Assembly: GCF_030272615.1 (NCBI RefSeq)
Contig: NC_081408.1
Span: forward strand, 605,051,673 to 605,111,672
Length of the DNA: 60,000 bases
Origin: Cryptomeria japonica
Taxonomy: Eukaryota > Streptophyta > Pinopsida > Cupressales > Cupressaceae
Direction of reading: 5' to 3'
Translations under genes and position numbers: made by a program
In this document: positions 35,001 to 44,020 of the stretch, piece by piece
How positions within the stretch are numbered: position 1 is the stretch's first letter
How the letters are laid out: the number at the start of each line of letters is the position of its first letter
The notes under the pieces: generated by a model
The model's database searches: none
What the model was told of the DNA's origin: nothing
What the model saw: the letters and a program-made list of their open reading frames with translations, nothing else

Positions 35001-38000
35001 TCAGCATATATTGATCCTGAATCATTAAGGCCCTCGACATCCAAACAAGGTGAACTTAGAGCCAAGTTTCAAGACAAAGGCATGGGAGAATACACTCTGA
35101 ATCAAACAATGTTCTTACGACAAGTCATGAACTCCCCTAAGGAATATGGGAGGCCACATCCTAATAAGCAAATCTCCATCATGCTACTCAAATGGGATCC
35201 TACCGTCTTTCAAAAATGGGGCGAACTAGAGGAAGAAAATTTATATAAAATGCTATACAAGGACGCTGAAGAGGATACACATGATCAAATTATAATACCC
35301 TGTGAGAACTATGGCAAAGGTTTCAAAATTCTGCAAAGATTCGGGTATGATGGAAAAAGTCCTCTCGGACTACGCAAAGAAGGTGTCATGGAACCGTTAC
35401 AACCTGAGCTAACTACAAGAAGGGAACGCTCTAAGGGGCTTGGTTTTCTAAATCCCAAGATTCAAAATAAGAGAACAAAACAGATATGGCGAGTCAAAGT
35501 GGCTGAAGTTCAACAAGAGGATAATTATTCCACAGACTCCAATGAGTGGGAATGGGGTTCAGACAAATCCTCCAGTGACTATGAGCTCAACGAGACATTT
35601 AGAGAGCCAGAGGAACCTACAGAGGAGGAGGAGTTTTACAAGAAATTCAGAGTCGGTCAAGAACCGACCCATAAGGATCCCGCACAAGCTTCGTTTCAAG
35701 GCCCTAGGTCAGGATCACATAGGATGAGGACACCTGTCCCTGAGGGTGCTACTAGTGATGATAATTTGGACTCACTCACGATCGACACTGATGAGGAGAG
35801 TGCCATTGACGACCTCGATGACTACCTTGACATACCTGAATATAACCACATCTTCACTATTAGCCTTGCGGACTCTAAAAACACTAAAGACCTTCCTCTC
35901 GTTCACCCCCAACTCATTGACTGGGATCAGGATGGACCACCACAGCTTGATACATTTCAAAATGACGAAGCTATTGTTGATTATCTTGGCATTCGTGATG
36001 ATCTTCCTCTTGGAGACCATAAAGCAGGATATGCCATAGAGCTTAATAACATGGCATACTTTGGTGAGGGTGTCGGGCCTTCTAGTCGCAAAAATGTGAA
36101 AATAAAAACAAAACAAGGGTCTTATGGCGAAAACCACACTGTGGCACTATCTGACTCTAAAAAAGTAAAAAGAAAGGACGTATCTGAGGGTGAAAACCTC
36201 TCTGAGGCGCCCGAAGATGGAAGGCTTGACATTCTCCCAGCATCATACAAGGAAAAATCATCCATGTTGGTAGAGGAGACTATAAAGACAAACATTGGTA
36301 CAGCAGAGGTTCCACACAACATATTTTTGGCTCAATCATTGACAGAGACCGAGAGAGCAAAATTCATAAGCTTCTTTAAGGAACGACAAGTCAACTTCAC
36401 ATGGTCTTATGCTGATATGCCTGGACTAGACCCCGACTTAGTAATGCATCATTTAACAGTCAAACCGGGGGCAAAACCAGTAAAACAGAAATTAAGGAAA
36501 ATGCATCCACAGGTGGCATTGCTAGTCAAGGCAGAACTGGAGAAATTACTAGATGTCGGATTCATACGCCCAATTGATTATCCTGAATGGATTTCCAATT
36601 TAGTACCTGTCAGCAAACCAGATCGCAGCATCCGAATATGTACAGACTTCAGGGATATCAACAAGGCTTGTCCGAAGGACGATTTCCCATTACCAAACAT
36701 TGATTTAATTGTTGATCTCACAGCAGGCCATGAGATGTTATCTTTAATGGACGGATTCTCTGGATATAATCAGATCAGGATTGCACCTGAAGACCAACAT
36801 AAAACATCATTCACTTGTCCATGGGGAACCTTCTGCTGGAATGTCATGCCCTTTGGGTTGAAAAATGCAGGTGCCACGTATCAACGAGCTATGACTACTA
36901 TCTTCCATGATCTCATGCATATAACGATGGAAGATTATGTTGACGACCTTTTGGTTAAATCAATAGACAGAAATACACACTTGGACATACTTTCAGTTTC
37001 TTTTGATAGGCTGGAAAAATACAAGGTAAGATTAAACCCAAAGAAATGTGTCTTTGGAGTAACCTCCGGGAAACTCCTAGGATTTATTGTGTCTAAAAGA
37101 GGAATAGAAGCTGATCCAGCAAAGGTCAAGGCTATCTTGGACATGCCACCACCCAAGAATATCAGTCAACTTCGGTCTTTACAAGGGAGACTCCAGTCCA
37201 TACGAAGATTCATAGCACAACTTGCAGATAAGTGTAACCCTTTCCAGCACCTGCTACACAAAAATATTAAGTTCAAATGGGATGAGAACTGTCAACAGGC
37301 TTTTCAGGCGCTTAAGGACTATCTTTTGAACCCGCCAGTTTTGATGCCACCAATTCAAGATCAACCATTGCTACTTTACATATCAGCTACTCCAACAGCA
37401 CTGGGGGCACTCCTAGCACAGCAAATACCTGACGGAAAGGAAAAAGCGGTCTACTATATCAGTCGCACATTGGTGGGATATGAGCTAAACTACACTCCAA
37501 TTGAGCGTGCATGTCTCGCTGTGGTCTTTGCTTCACAAAAATTACGACATTACATGCTTACTCACAAGACCAAGTTGATTGCCAGAATTGATCCACTAAA
37601 ATATCTTCTCAACAAAGCTACACTTACTGGGCGGCTGGCCAAGTGGGTAATGATTTTGAGTGAATTCGACATTGAATACGTGGACAGAAAAGCCATAAAA
37701 GGACAAGCCATTGCAGATCAATTGGCAGATGCTCCCATGATAGATGATGTTCCTCTACAGTCAGAATTTCCAAATGAGTCCATTTTAACAATATCACCTG
37801 CAAAGCCATGGCAGCTATACTTTGACGGCTCATACACACAGCATGGGGCAGGAGCGGGTATACTCTTTATAACTCCCCAAGGCGATTCTATACCAAAGTC
37901 ATACCGCTTATCCTTTCCTTGCACCAACAATATAGCGGAATACGAGGCATTAACAACGGGGCTAAGAATTGCAGTTCAGTGGAAGATCCAGGAACTTCGT

Positions 38001-39557
38001 GTTTTTGGCGATTCTCAACTTGTCATCCGTCAAGCAACTGATGATTATCAAACAAAGGATGAAAAGCTAATGCCTTACAAACAACTGGTAGATGATCTGA
38101 AACAGCACTTTGCAAAAATAGAGTTTGAGCAGATACCAAGAGAACAAAATCGCGCTGCTGATGCCATGGCTACAATTGCTTCGCTCATTGATCTGCCGCA
38201 AAATGAGACTTGCTATGAGTTCCTGGTTGACAACCTGCTGATTCCGTCATATGAGATCACTCCTACGGAAATGATATGTGTTGTTGGTCCTGAATCCCAG
38301 TTATATGGTTCCATATTCACATACCTTCGCGACAATATCTTACCTCTCAATTTATCGAACAACCAACGCCGCACCTTCATTCGCCAATCCTCCCGATACG
38401 TTATCCTAGCTGATATCCTATACCGACGAGGTCTAGATGGCACCCTCCTTAGATGTTTAGAAAATGACGAAGCTCAGATTGCGTTACGAGAAGTACACGA
38501 AGGGATATGTGGTCCGCATACTAGTGGTCCTACCTTGGCTAAGAAACTCATCAGGACTGGATACTACTGGCCTACTATGGAAAAAGATGCATATCAGTTT
38601 GTCAAAAAGTGTAAGCAGTGTCAAATTCATGGAGACCTCATACATGCACCAGCACAAGAACTACAGCCACTGGCATCTCCTTGGCCCTTTTGTCAGTGGG
38701 GACTCGATCTCATAGGCAAGATTCACCCTCCTTCTTCCAATGGACATAAATTCATTATCACAGCCACAGAGTATTTCACAAAGTGGATTGAAGCCGTGCC
38801 TCTCACGCAAGTTATTGGGAAACAAATCGCTACTTTCATCCTGAACTACATCATTTGCCGATACGGGATCCCTACTTCCATTATCACTGACAACGGACGT
38901 CCTTTCAAGAACCAGGATGTTCGTGAACTCTGTGAGCGCTTCCATATCTCTCACCATTTCTCCACACCATATTACCCCCAAGGTAATGGCCAAGCTGAGG
39001 CGTCTAACAAAACAATTCTCAAAATCCTTAAAAAGACAGTCGACGACGCTGGCCGTAACTGGCATGTCCAACTCAATCCTGCACTTTGGGCCTATCGTAC
39101 CAGTGTCCGCACACCTACAGGAGCTACACCCTACTCACTTGTCTACGGTGCTGAAGCCATCTTGCCTATTGAGGTCGAGCTACCTTCTTTACGGGTCTCC
39201 TTGAGAAACATAATCAACGACGAAGACTACAGGGTCTCTCGCTTACAAGAACTAGAACTGCTGGAGGAACGACGACACACTGCTTTTAATCATCTCAAGG
39301 CTTACCAACAACGAATGAGTCGCAGTTACAATCACAAGGTCAAGCCTCGCACATTTGAGGTAGGTGACTTAGTCCTCAGAGAGAACCCCAAGAATCAGCA
39401 AGATAGAGAAAAGAAGGGCAAATTCGAACCAAACTGGCTTGGTCCTTACATCATCACAGCAGTATATGGATCTGGGGCATATCAGCTCTCAACTACAGAA
39501 GGTGAACCCTTGGAGGATCCTATCAACAGCATGCATCTTCGCAGGTTCTACACATAA
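32079..39557 (+). CDS. Element D gag-pol polyprotein (Ty3/gypsy, Tat-type)
   Basis: 2492 residues with no stop or shift. Gag capsid domain about 338-441 (starts YRGRGDPKAHIRQFF). A CCHC-like zinc finger with His second, CEFHKSKGHKTSNC, at 600-614. Aspartic protease site DGGAG at 841. G-patch domain about 1079-1122 (Gly-Lys-Gly start, GLGF end). RT about 1465-1680 with YVDD at 1620-1623. First RNase H about 1760-1870, lacking the first catalytic Asp (LYISATPTALGALL). Second RNase H about 1910-2037 with Asp1916, Glu1954, Asp1978 and Asp2028. Integrase HHCC zinc finger about 2137-2188, catalytic Asp2210, Asp2271 and Glu2307 (35-residue spacing), then a GPY/F-type tail (WLGPYIITAVYGSGAYQL). All enzyme motifs except the first RNase H are intact. 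Function: copying element RNA to DNA and integrating it. Confidence 0.95.
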   Translation: MVETRLQKSRRKAKEAQGPVNMSSYEYDNDVFYNPEHTTLPDMNVYRHNPNMESANAIHNATHNDNVDNSSILSADIQESIMDPQFNRLVEEIMRRDRQYFLNMMAQSGAKIPHDFDLSQLMESRPSQQTQPNSGGLNNMMPESPSVLLQKPAIPHTQAQMHDTYTQRPSWRPYVQTHAQDMGQPRQIDTQGLPQNFDTRRPHAKIGGNTMENERPIEYGLYTQNRYGVPQQEVMPSAPYISQQYRPPYGHVYDQYHPYMQQAPPQMGISNMGYATRNPSPPKNNLEQQIRDLQKKVEDMGTSKPTYTMRDICPYPFDKSIPMPPFPPHFATPKFDKYRGRGDPKAHIRQFFTACIEVAAEETYLMRLFPQSLGDQAMEWFSQLPPGIKSWGDLAEAFIQHFSYNIETDVSVTTLCNTKQKEGESFASFLQRWRNLASRCSCEIPQKQMVEMFTQNVNKAIGYDLRKACLSTFKDVIEKGLATEKVLIEQGVIKLFKENKEDFKGKDKPKFWNKNKNTVNDGVVDANTVRPKFVFSGSSSTNNQVNNQTAAKPRRKYTPLGEPLESVFKKLVANKVITVPDFPPYEPKVKPNWWNDDEFCEFHKSKGHKTSNCHRLKNIVQDLIDRGDIEIEGHSSNQEHEVFKEPFPKHDKGKGKVTDDQANYTRASYNYDSTINHISMDNHISTITIKKKNPENPPQRPKIVLKGAGSSSTSTSECHVTTRRGKITLPGTSTKNTNLSSTKPEYDLVEQLGKTPALISILELLRISPAHKAILDKTLRDTAVPTDLNVDQFQAMVGYLSVPHSLTFTEADDASISQPHNAPLHIEAFIHKHRIKRVLIDGGAGLNICTLSTIRQLGYSDKAVNATNQITIKAYDDEERSSKGTVILPLRIGPVTKDVICQVLDLDLTYNILLGRPWIHEMRAVPSTYHQCIKFPHNGVEVTVNGDPNPFIYCNNLRSHTETIIPSNHEATPSSAYIDPESLRPSTSKQGELRAKFQDKGMGEYTLNQTMFLRQVMNSPKEYGRPHPNKQISIMLLKWDPTVFQKWGELEEENLYKMLYKDAEEDTHDQIIIPCENYGKGFKILQRFGYDGKSPLGLRKEGVMEPLQPELTTRRERSKGLGFLNPKIQNKRTKQIWRVKVAEVQQEDNYSTDSNEWEWGSDKSSSDYELNETFREPEEPTEEEEFYKKFRVGQEPTHKDPAQASFQGPRSGSHRMRTPVPEGATSDDNLDSLTIDTDEESAIDDLDDYLDIPEYNHIFTISLADSKNTKDLPLVHPQLIDWDQDGPPQLDTFQNDEAIVDYLGIRDDLPLGDHKAGYAIELNNMAYFGEGVGPSSRKNVKIKTKQGSYGENHTVALSDSKKVKRKDVSEGENLSEAPEDGRLDILPASYKEKSSMLVEETIKTNIGTAEVPHNIFLAQSLTETERAKFISFFKERQVNFTWSYADMPGLDPDLVMHHLTVKPGAKPVKQKLRKMHPQVALLVKAELEKLLDVGFIRPIDYPEWISNLVPVSKPDRSIRICTDFRDINKACPKDDFPLPNIDLIVDLTAGHEMLSLMDGFSGYNQIRIAPEDQHKTSFTCPWGTFCWNVMPFGLKNAGATYQRAMTTIFHDLMHITMEDYVDDLLVKSIDRNTHLDILSVSFDRLEKYKVRLNPKKCVFGVTSGKLLGFIVSKRGIEADPAKVKAILDMPPPKNISQLRSLQGRLQSIRRFIAQLADKCNPFQHLLHKNIKFKWDENCQQAFQALKDYLLNPPVLMPPIQDQPLLLYISATPTALGALLAQQIPDGKEKAVYYISRTLVGYELNYTPIERACLAVVFASQKLRHYMLTHKTKLIARIDPLKYLLNKATLTGRLAKWVMILSEFDIEYVDRKAIKGQAIADQLADAPMIDDVPLQSEFPNESILTISPAKPWQLYFDGSYTQHGAGAGILFITPQGDSIPKSYRLSFPCTNNIAEYEALTTGLRIAVQWKIQELRVFGDSQLVIRQATDDYQTKDEKLMPYKQLVDDLKQHFAKIEFEQIPREQNRAADAMATIASLIDLPQNETCYEFLVDNLLIPSYEITPTEMICVVGPESQLYGSIFTYLRDNILPLNLSNNQRRTFIRQSSRYVILADILYRRGLDGTLLRCLENDEAQIALREVHEGICGPHTSGPTLAKKLIRTGYYWPTMEKDAYQFVKKCKQCQIHGDLIHAPAQELQPLASPWPFCQWGLDLIGKIHPPSSNGHKFIITATEYFTKWIEAVPLTQVIGKQIATFILNYIICRYGIPTSIITDNGRPFKNQDVRELCERFHISHHFSTPYYPQGNGQAEASNKTILKILKKTVDDAGRNWHVQLNPALWAYRTSVRTPTGATPYSLVYGAEAILPIEVELPSLRVSLRNIINDEDYRVSRLQELELLEERRHTAFNHLKAYQQRMSRSYNHKVKPRTFEVGDLVLRENPKNQQDREKKGKFEPNWLGPYIITAVYGSGAYQLSTTEGEPLEDPINSMHLRRFYT

Positions 39558-41276
39558 GCTCTTTGGAATATCCTAATTCAAAAATACAAAAAAATCAAAA
39601 AAAATTCAAAAATACAAAAAAAATTATAAAACAAAAAAAATCGTTACTTGGTGAAAACCTGGCAAACAGGCGCCTTGTGACAACAAAAAAATTGAAAAAT
39701 CCAAAAAAGTAAAGAGAAATAATTTCGTCCAACGGTGAAAACCACTTCGGTGGCGCCCTGGGCAAGTACCATGGTGAAAACTGGGTCACCAGCGCCATGC
39801 GTAGAGACATTGCTCCTCCCTCCTTCAGGATTCTCTTTCATCCTTTCACTTTGCACACACTCACAACCTATTCGTTCACAATAAACTTGTCCATTCCCAT
39901 CATGGCTTGTTATTGATCTACCTAAGATTGGTTAGCCATCCATAACCCTCCCTTTTCACTCCCTTTCCATCCATAATAAATCAGATCCTATCTGTGACTA
40001 CGGCCAATTCCTACGTCTAGTGATGGGTGTGGAACTGAGAACATCACATGTTTCGAGGAGTACAGTTTCTTCCAGCTTCCTTCAGTCTGTCCGCGCACAA
40101 TCCGCAATAAAGCAACATTTGCATCGCCAGTCCACAATAAAGTTCCATCTTCTCCACAATAAAGTATCAGTTTCATGGATTCAGTCAGTTTCAAATGAGA
40201 CACAGCAGCAACAATGAGCTTCAACAAAATCAAATCTTTCAACAGACTCAGACAACATATGGTTCAGTGCTATCTATCCTTTTTGTGAAAGTGAACATTG
40301 TGACCACAATCGAATAAGACTTAAACAAGTGACAAGAGACACTAAACTTGAGGACTACAGTGGATGTTGGTGTCGAGTCTTGGTTTTCTTTTGATTTCAT
40401 CTTTTTTGGTGACATGTCTTTTAGCTTTTCCAGGATGTCTTTGACTAGAAAGGCGAGGATGGGGTATCGTCACCTATTTTTGCATTTGTTGTCTGTGGAT
40501 TGTCTTTTAGTAATGCTATGACTTGTCCAAGGATATGAGGACACTGTGAGTCTAGTATGAACTGGGGCATTCCTTGTTTGTGACTGTCTTATCTCCATGC
40601 AAACAGGTATAATGATTTTCTGGGCCGAACAAATGCCTCGATTGTCATAACCTATTTTGCCATAATAAAGCTCAATGATGATAATGCACAAGAAGCTCTT
40701 TCACGTTCATATCTTCTGTCTTCCATCCTCCTTTCTTGATTGACTTCCATTGTCCTTCTTGAGTCCATGTAGCCCGCTATCACATGACTAAGTATAATGA
40801 CACACCAAAAACATTTGCATTTCATGTAGTTGCACCTGCATCACCACATATAAGCATTTCATACATACATATAGATATCACAATTGCATCACATCCTGCA
40901 CACAACACTTGTTAGCACAATTTACATTTGCATTATCATATTCATTTGCATTACATACATTTACATTTGCATCATGCATCACATATACAACATAAAAGAA
41001 CAAAAATATATATTGCATTGCATCATATAAGCATCCATATCATAAAACATGCATCACATAAGAACATCTCATCACATAAGGTACACATGCATATAGCTGC
41101 CGCAAAGATGAATCATCTCATATATATAATCAAATGTGTCATAATACAATGATGTCAAAAGAATCATATGGCTACAAAAGAATCACCCGCAGGTGTCTAC
41201 AATACAATAATGGTACATATACTGATACAATGGGAGCCCACTATAGCTATGAGGAACTCCCTCCCTCGGAGCCGCC
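39558..41276 (+). other. Element D region between pol and the antisense ORF
   Basis: Non-coding on both strands as far as I can see. Near 39648-39805 three imperfect copies of a GGTGAAAAC...GGCGCC unit occur. From 39880 to 40160 AATAAA recurs several times, often as CACAATAAAG, and could end sense transcripts. About 40810-41140 is low-complexity CAT/ACAT-rich sequence. The antisense ORF ends at 41277. Confidence 0.55.
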
Positions 41277-42020
41277 TCACCTCGACGGAGTCTGAGCTAT
41301 AGATGGACCCGCCCCAGGATCCCCCTGTCTCTCTGGTGGTGGTGGAGGCCCCATGACTCCACCGCTGGATGCCTGTCTCCTGCGACTCCCTCCCGTAGCC
41401 ATCGCTGTGCGCGACGATCTCTGGAAGCTCCTAGCCCGCTGATCTGCTGGCACGACTGCATAGTATAGATCCCTCCAGTAGGCGATCTCCTCTCCGGCTC
41501 GCAAAACATATGCGTAGCCTGCCCCTGCATCCTCTGCTACCCGCCTCTCTCCTGTCCTCCCTCCCCAGCCCACTGCCAATCCTCGTGTGGCCCTGTCTGG
41601 ACACAAATATCCACTGATGACTCCCCCAACAACTGCCGGCAATGCTAATCCTGTGGCAGTCATGGTGTCCCAGGCTACATGACCTGCTCGCATCTCCAAC
41701 TCAGGATCCTGAAAAACCCGTCTCAATGCCTCCTTGTCACCGTCACGGTCGTAGGGAATCAACTCTCCATCAATAGGAACATGCAGAATCCTATATACAT
41801 CCTCCAATGTCACTGTCATCTCACCCATCGGCAGGTGAAACGTGCATGTCTCTGAGTGCCATCTCTCGGCCAACGCAGTCAGCAACCCCATGTTTGCCCG
41901 AAACTCGGGCACATAGAGCATATGTGTAAGACCCATCTCCTCAATGGAAATCATGTCCTGAATCGATAACTCTGGTCGCAGTCTCTGAGTCGATGGGAAT
42001 CTCTCCCGTGACTCCAACAT
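41277..42020 (-). CDS. Plant mobile domain (PMD) protein encoded antisense within element D
   Basis: ATG at 42020 gives 247 residues; the frame is open a few codons upstream to a TGA. Residues about 25-165 match the PMD family (MAIN/MAIL1-like; once named aminotransferase-like): LTALAERWHSETCTFHLP, then GEMTVTLEDVYRILHVPIDGE, with the conserved Trp, His and Pro-Ile-Asp-Gly. The tail is Arg/Ser- and Pro-rich (MGPPPPPERQGDPG). It is shorter than host MAIN-type proteins, keeping mainly the N-terminal half of the domain. In Arabidopsis, PMD proteins of this family act in genome stability and silencing. PMD genes captured by gypsy and Mutator elements are known. Codon use is GC-richer than gag-pol. 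Its role here (helping the element evade or exploit silencing) is inference. An intron may precede it. Confidence 0.82.
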   Translation of the reverse strand: MLESRERFPSTQRLRPELSIQDMISIEEMGLTHMLYVPEFRANMGLLTALAERWHSETCTFHLPMGEMTVTLEDVYRILHVPIDGELIPYDRDGDKEALRRVFQDPELEMRAGHVAWDTMTATGLALPAVVGGVISGYLCPDRATRGLAVGWGGRTGERRVAEDAGAGYAYVLRAGEEIAYWRDLYYAVVPADQRARSFQRSSRTAMATGGSRRRQASSGGVMGPPPPPERQGDPGAGPSIAQTPSR

Positions 42021-42070
42021 CGGCAAATACTCCTGCAGTCAAGCAACTCAATCATGTCAGTTATCGTGGC

Positions 42071-42306
42071 ATTCACTGTTTATCACAAAATGCTACTTGC
42101 TACCTAAATGCATATGGTTATCTACCCTAGTGACACTCACTGTTCATCACAAAGTGTTGCTATCTACCCTAAGTAGTGCTCCCTGTTCATCACAAAGTAC
42201 TACGTGTATGACATTCCCTGTTCATCACAAAGTGTCACTCACATTCGCACTCCCTGTTCATCACAAAGTGCTGCCTATCCTGGTGCTCCCTGTTCATCAC
42301 AAAGTG
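42071..42306 (-). repeat. Six-copy CCCTGTTCATCACAAAGTG repeat
   Basis: Six copies of a core close to CCCTGTTCATCACAAAGTG (plus-strand reading), at about 42073, 42138, 42181, 42216, 42251 and 42287, spaced 35-65 bases. The last four are nearly identical. Just upstream of the PMD ORF on the minus strand. Confidence 0.85.
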
Positions 42307-42435
42307 CCTTAATCTATCCTAATCTTCCTAGAGGACCTGCTTGAGTGTATCCTCTCAGCAGCTTATTCAATCGACAACGTATGTTCATCATAGAACTGCC
42401 GATTTGACCTAAAAGACTAAAACCATGCATTTAAA

Positions 42436-42699
42436 CACACACGCGCTTTTAACTCATAAACGCGCTTATAGACTACATAAACACGCTTCTGCAACACAGA
42501 CGCGCTTTCTGAACACAACCGTGCCTATGCCAAACACAAACGCGACCAGGGAACACAGACGTCCCTACATGACATAAACGCTACTAAAAATCACAGACGT
42601 TGCTACATTTCACAAACGCGTCCGCAATCAACACAAACGCGGTTCCAGGCACAGACGCGCCTGTTAGACACAGACGCTCCTGGCGCTGACACAGACGCG
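42436..42699 (-). repeat. CGCGTCTGTG array 3 (element D, inverted)
   Basis: On the plus strand the motif reads CACAGACGCG, the reverse complement of the leader motif. Exact at 42495, 42650 and 42690; CACAAACGCG at 42535, 42611 and 42632; CACAGACG with other ends at 42554, 42592 and 42669; further variants at 42436 and 42457. About 11 copies. It lies upstream of the antisense PMD ORF, as arrays 1 and 2 lie upstream of gag-pol. Confidence 0.9.
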
Positions 42700-42817
42700 G
42701 TTGCGCGTTTTTGCATTTTTTAAATATCCTATTCCTAGCGCATTTATTGCTCCTAAACATGCATTTATGACAAAACTCGAAATGCGTGAAAGTACGAGGA
42801 GGTTTTCGGGTACTTAC

Positions 42818-43208
42818 CGGCTCTCCTGCCTCTGCTAGCCTCTGAAATCAACGAACATGGTCGAATCTATGCACGAAGGCCATCGCTGCTGACTGCTCCT
42901 GCTCTATTTTCGCTCTGCAATATGCTCTTGTGGATGCGTGGATGACAATGAGGATGTATTTCCCTTGTGGTCTATCTTATAGTCTGCCCTAGCCCTCATT
43001 TCCCAAGTTAGTCTTCCTTATCCCGTGACTTTGTCACTTTATTCGCTCAATCCATTCTATCCCGTCTTTCTTATCGAGAGATTGTCTGCAATCTTTTCAG
43101 ACATTTTCATCCAATCTCTCGAGGGGGCATATAATTCCTTATTCTGGGGCAACTCTGTATCAGTTCATCTTATCTTCTTTGAAACAACGCGACAAGCCGC
43201 ATTGTCTC
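42818..43208. other. Element D sequence between inverted array and PPT
   Basis: Non-coding on the plus strand. On the minus strand it would be the first exon and promoter of the PMD transcript; I see no convincing TATA box. A short ATG frame near 42870 (minus) soon stops. Confidence 0.4.
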
Positions 43209-43222
43209 AAAGAGGGGCAAAA
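43209..43222 (+). promoter_or_regulatory. Polypurine tract of element D
   Basis: AAAGAGGGGCAAAA directly before the 3' LTR; one C interrupts the purines. Confidence 0.8.
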
Positions 43223-44020
43223 TGTAGACACCTAAAATTGTCATGTCTAATTAAATAAATATTTTATTTATTTAATTATCTAAGCTTAATTCTTCTATTA
43301 ATTAAATAAATCCTTATTTATTTAATTAATTCATTTACCCTCTTCTAGCCTTATTTCTCATTTAAATAAATACATTTATTTATTTAAATTATCCCTTTCC
43401 TAAATTAAATAAATATTTTATTTATTTAATTGTCCTACTTCTTCTATTAATTAAATAAATCTTTGTTTATTTAATTAATTCATTATCTTTTTCTACACAT
43501 GACACATGTCATTCATCTCTTAATTCCTACACTACCTACCCCTTTCATTATTTTGGTATTTCTTATACCTACCCTCTAATCCTAGCCGACCTCTCTTTTT
43601 ACACCTCTCAATCTTATCCCTCCATTTCATATTGTGTCTTCTATTTAAGGAGATGCTTTCTTCATTGTCAAACCCTAATGACCTAATGACACATCCTAAT
43701 GACTGATTTTGGAGGACTTGGCTACACTACAATTCTACTTGCAACCACATTCCGTTCTTTATTGAGCTCTTGTGCATACAAAAATCTGAGAGCAAGTATA
43801 TCAAACAAGATCAATGGAGATAGGAAGAATGGAGATCAAAACCCTAGTGGACATGTGATGGTATAATCTTTGTGATTTTGAGTTATTTTGCATTGTCTTA
43901 GGTTATCTTCATATGTTATGGTGGATCTTTGTTCATTGTTAGGCTAGGGTTTAGTGGTTGAATCCATTTTAGTCTTTCAATATTGTTGTTGTTTATTGCT
44001 ATCCATTTTCACCATATACA
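43223..44020 (+). repeat. 3' LTR of element D
   Basis: 798 bp. Versus the 5' LTR: one substitution in the fifth AT palindrome and one extra GTT near 43988. Followed by ATTAC. Confidence 0.95.

Larger units (their letters stand above)
42033..42817 (-). other. Possible intron in the 5' part of the antisense PMD transcript
   Basis: On the minus strand a strong donor (CCG then GTAAGTACCC, at 42818/42817) and an acceptor (GACTGCAG then GAG, at 42033/42032) enclose 785 bases holding both repeat sets below. The joined frame would extend upstream by about 10 codons (FQRLAEAGEP) to a stop without an ATG, so the intron would lie mainly in the 5' untranslated region. Prediction only. Confidence 0.4.

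Noticed and set aside
36935-39071. Minus-strand ORFs inside gag-pol of D
   Set aside because: Shadows of the intact gag-pol frame without motifs of their own.
41297-41530. Second minus-strand frame overlapping the PMD ORF
   Set aside because: Shorter, out of frame and without domain; a shadow of the PMD frame.
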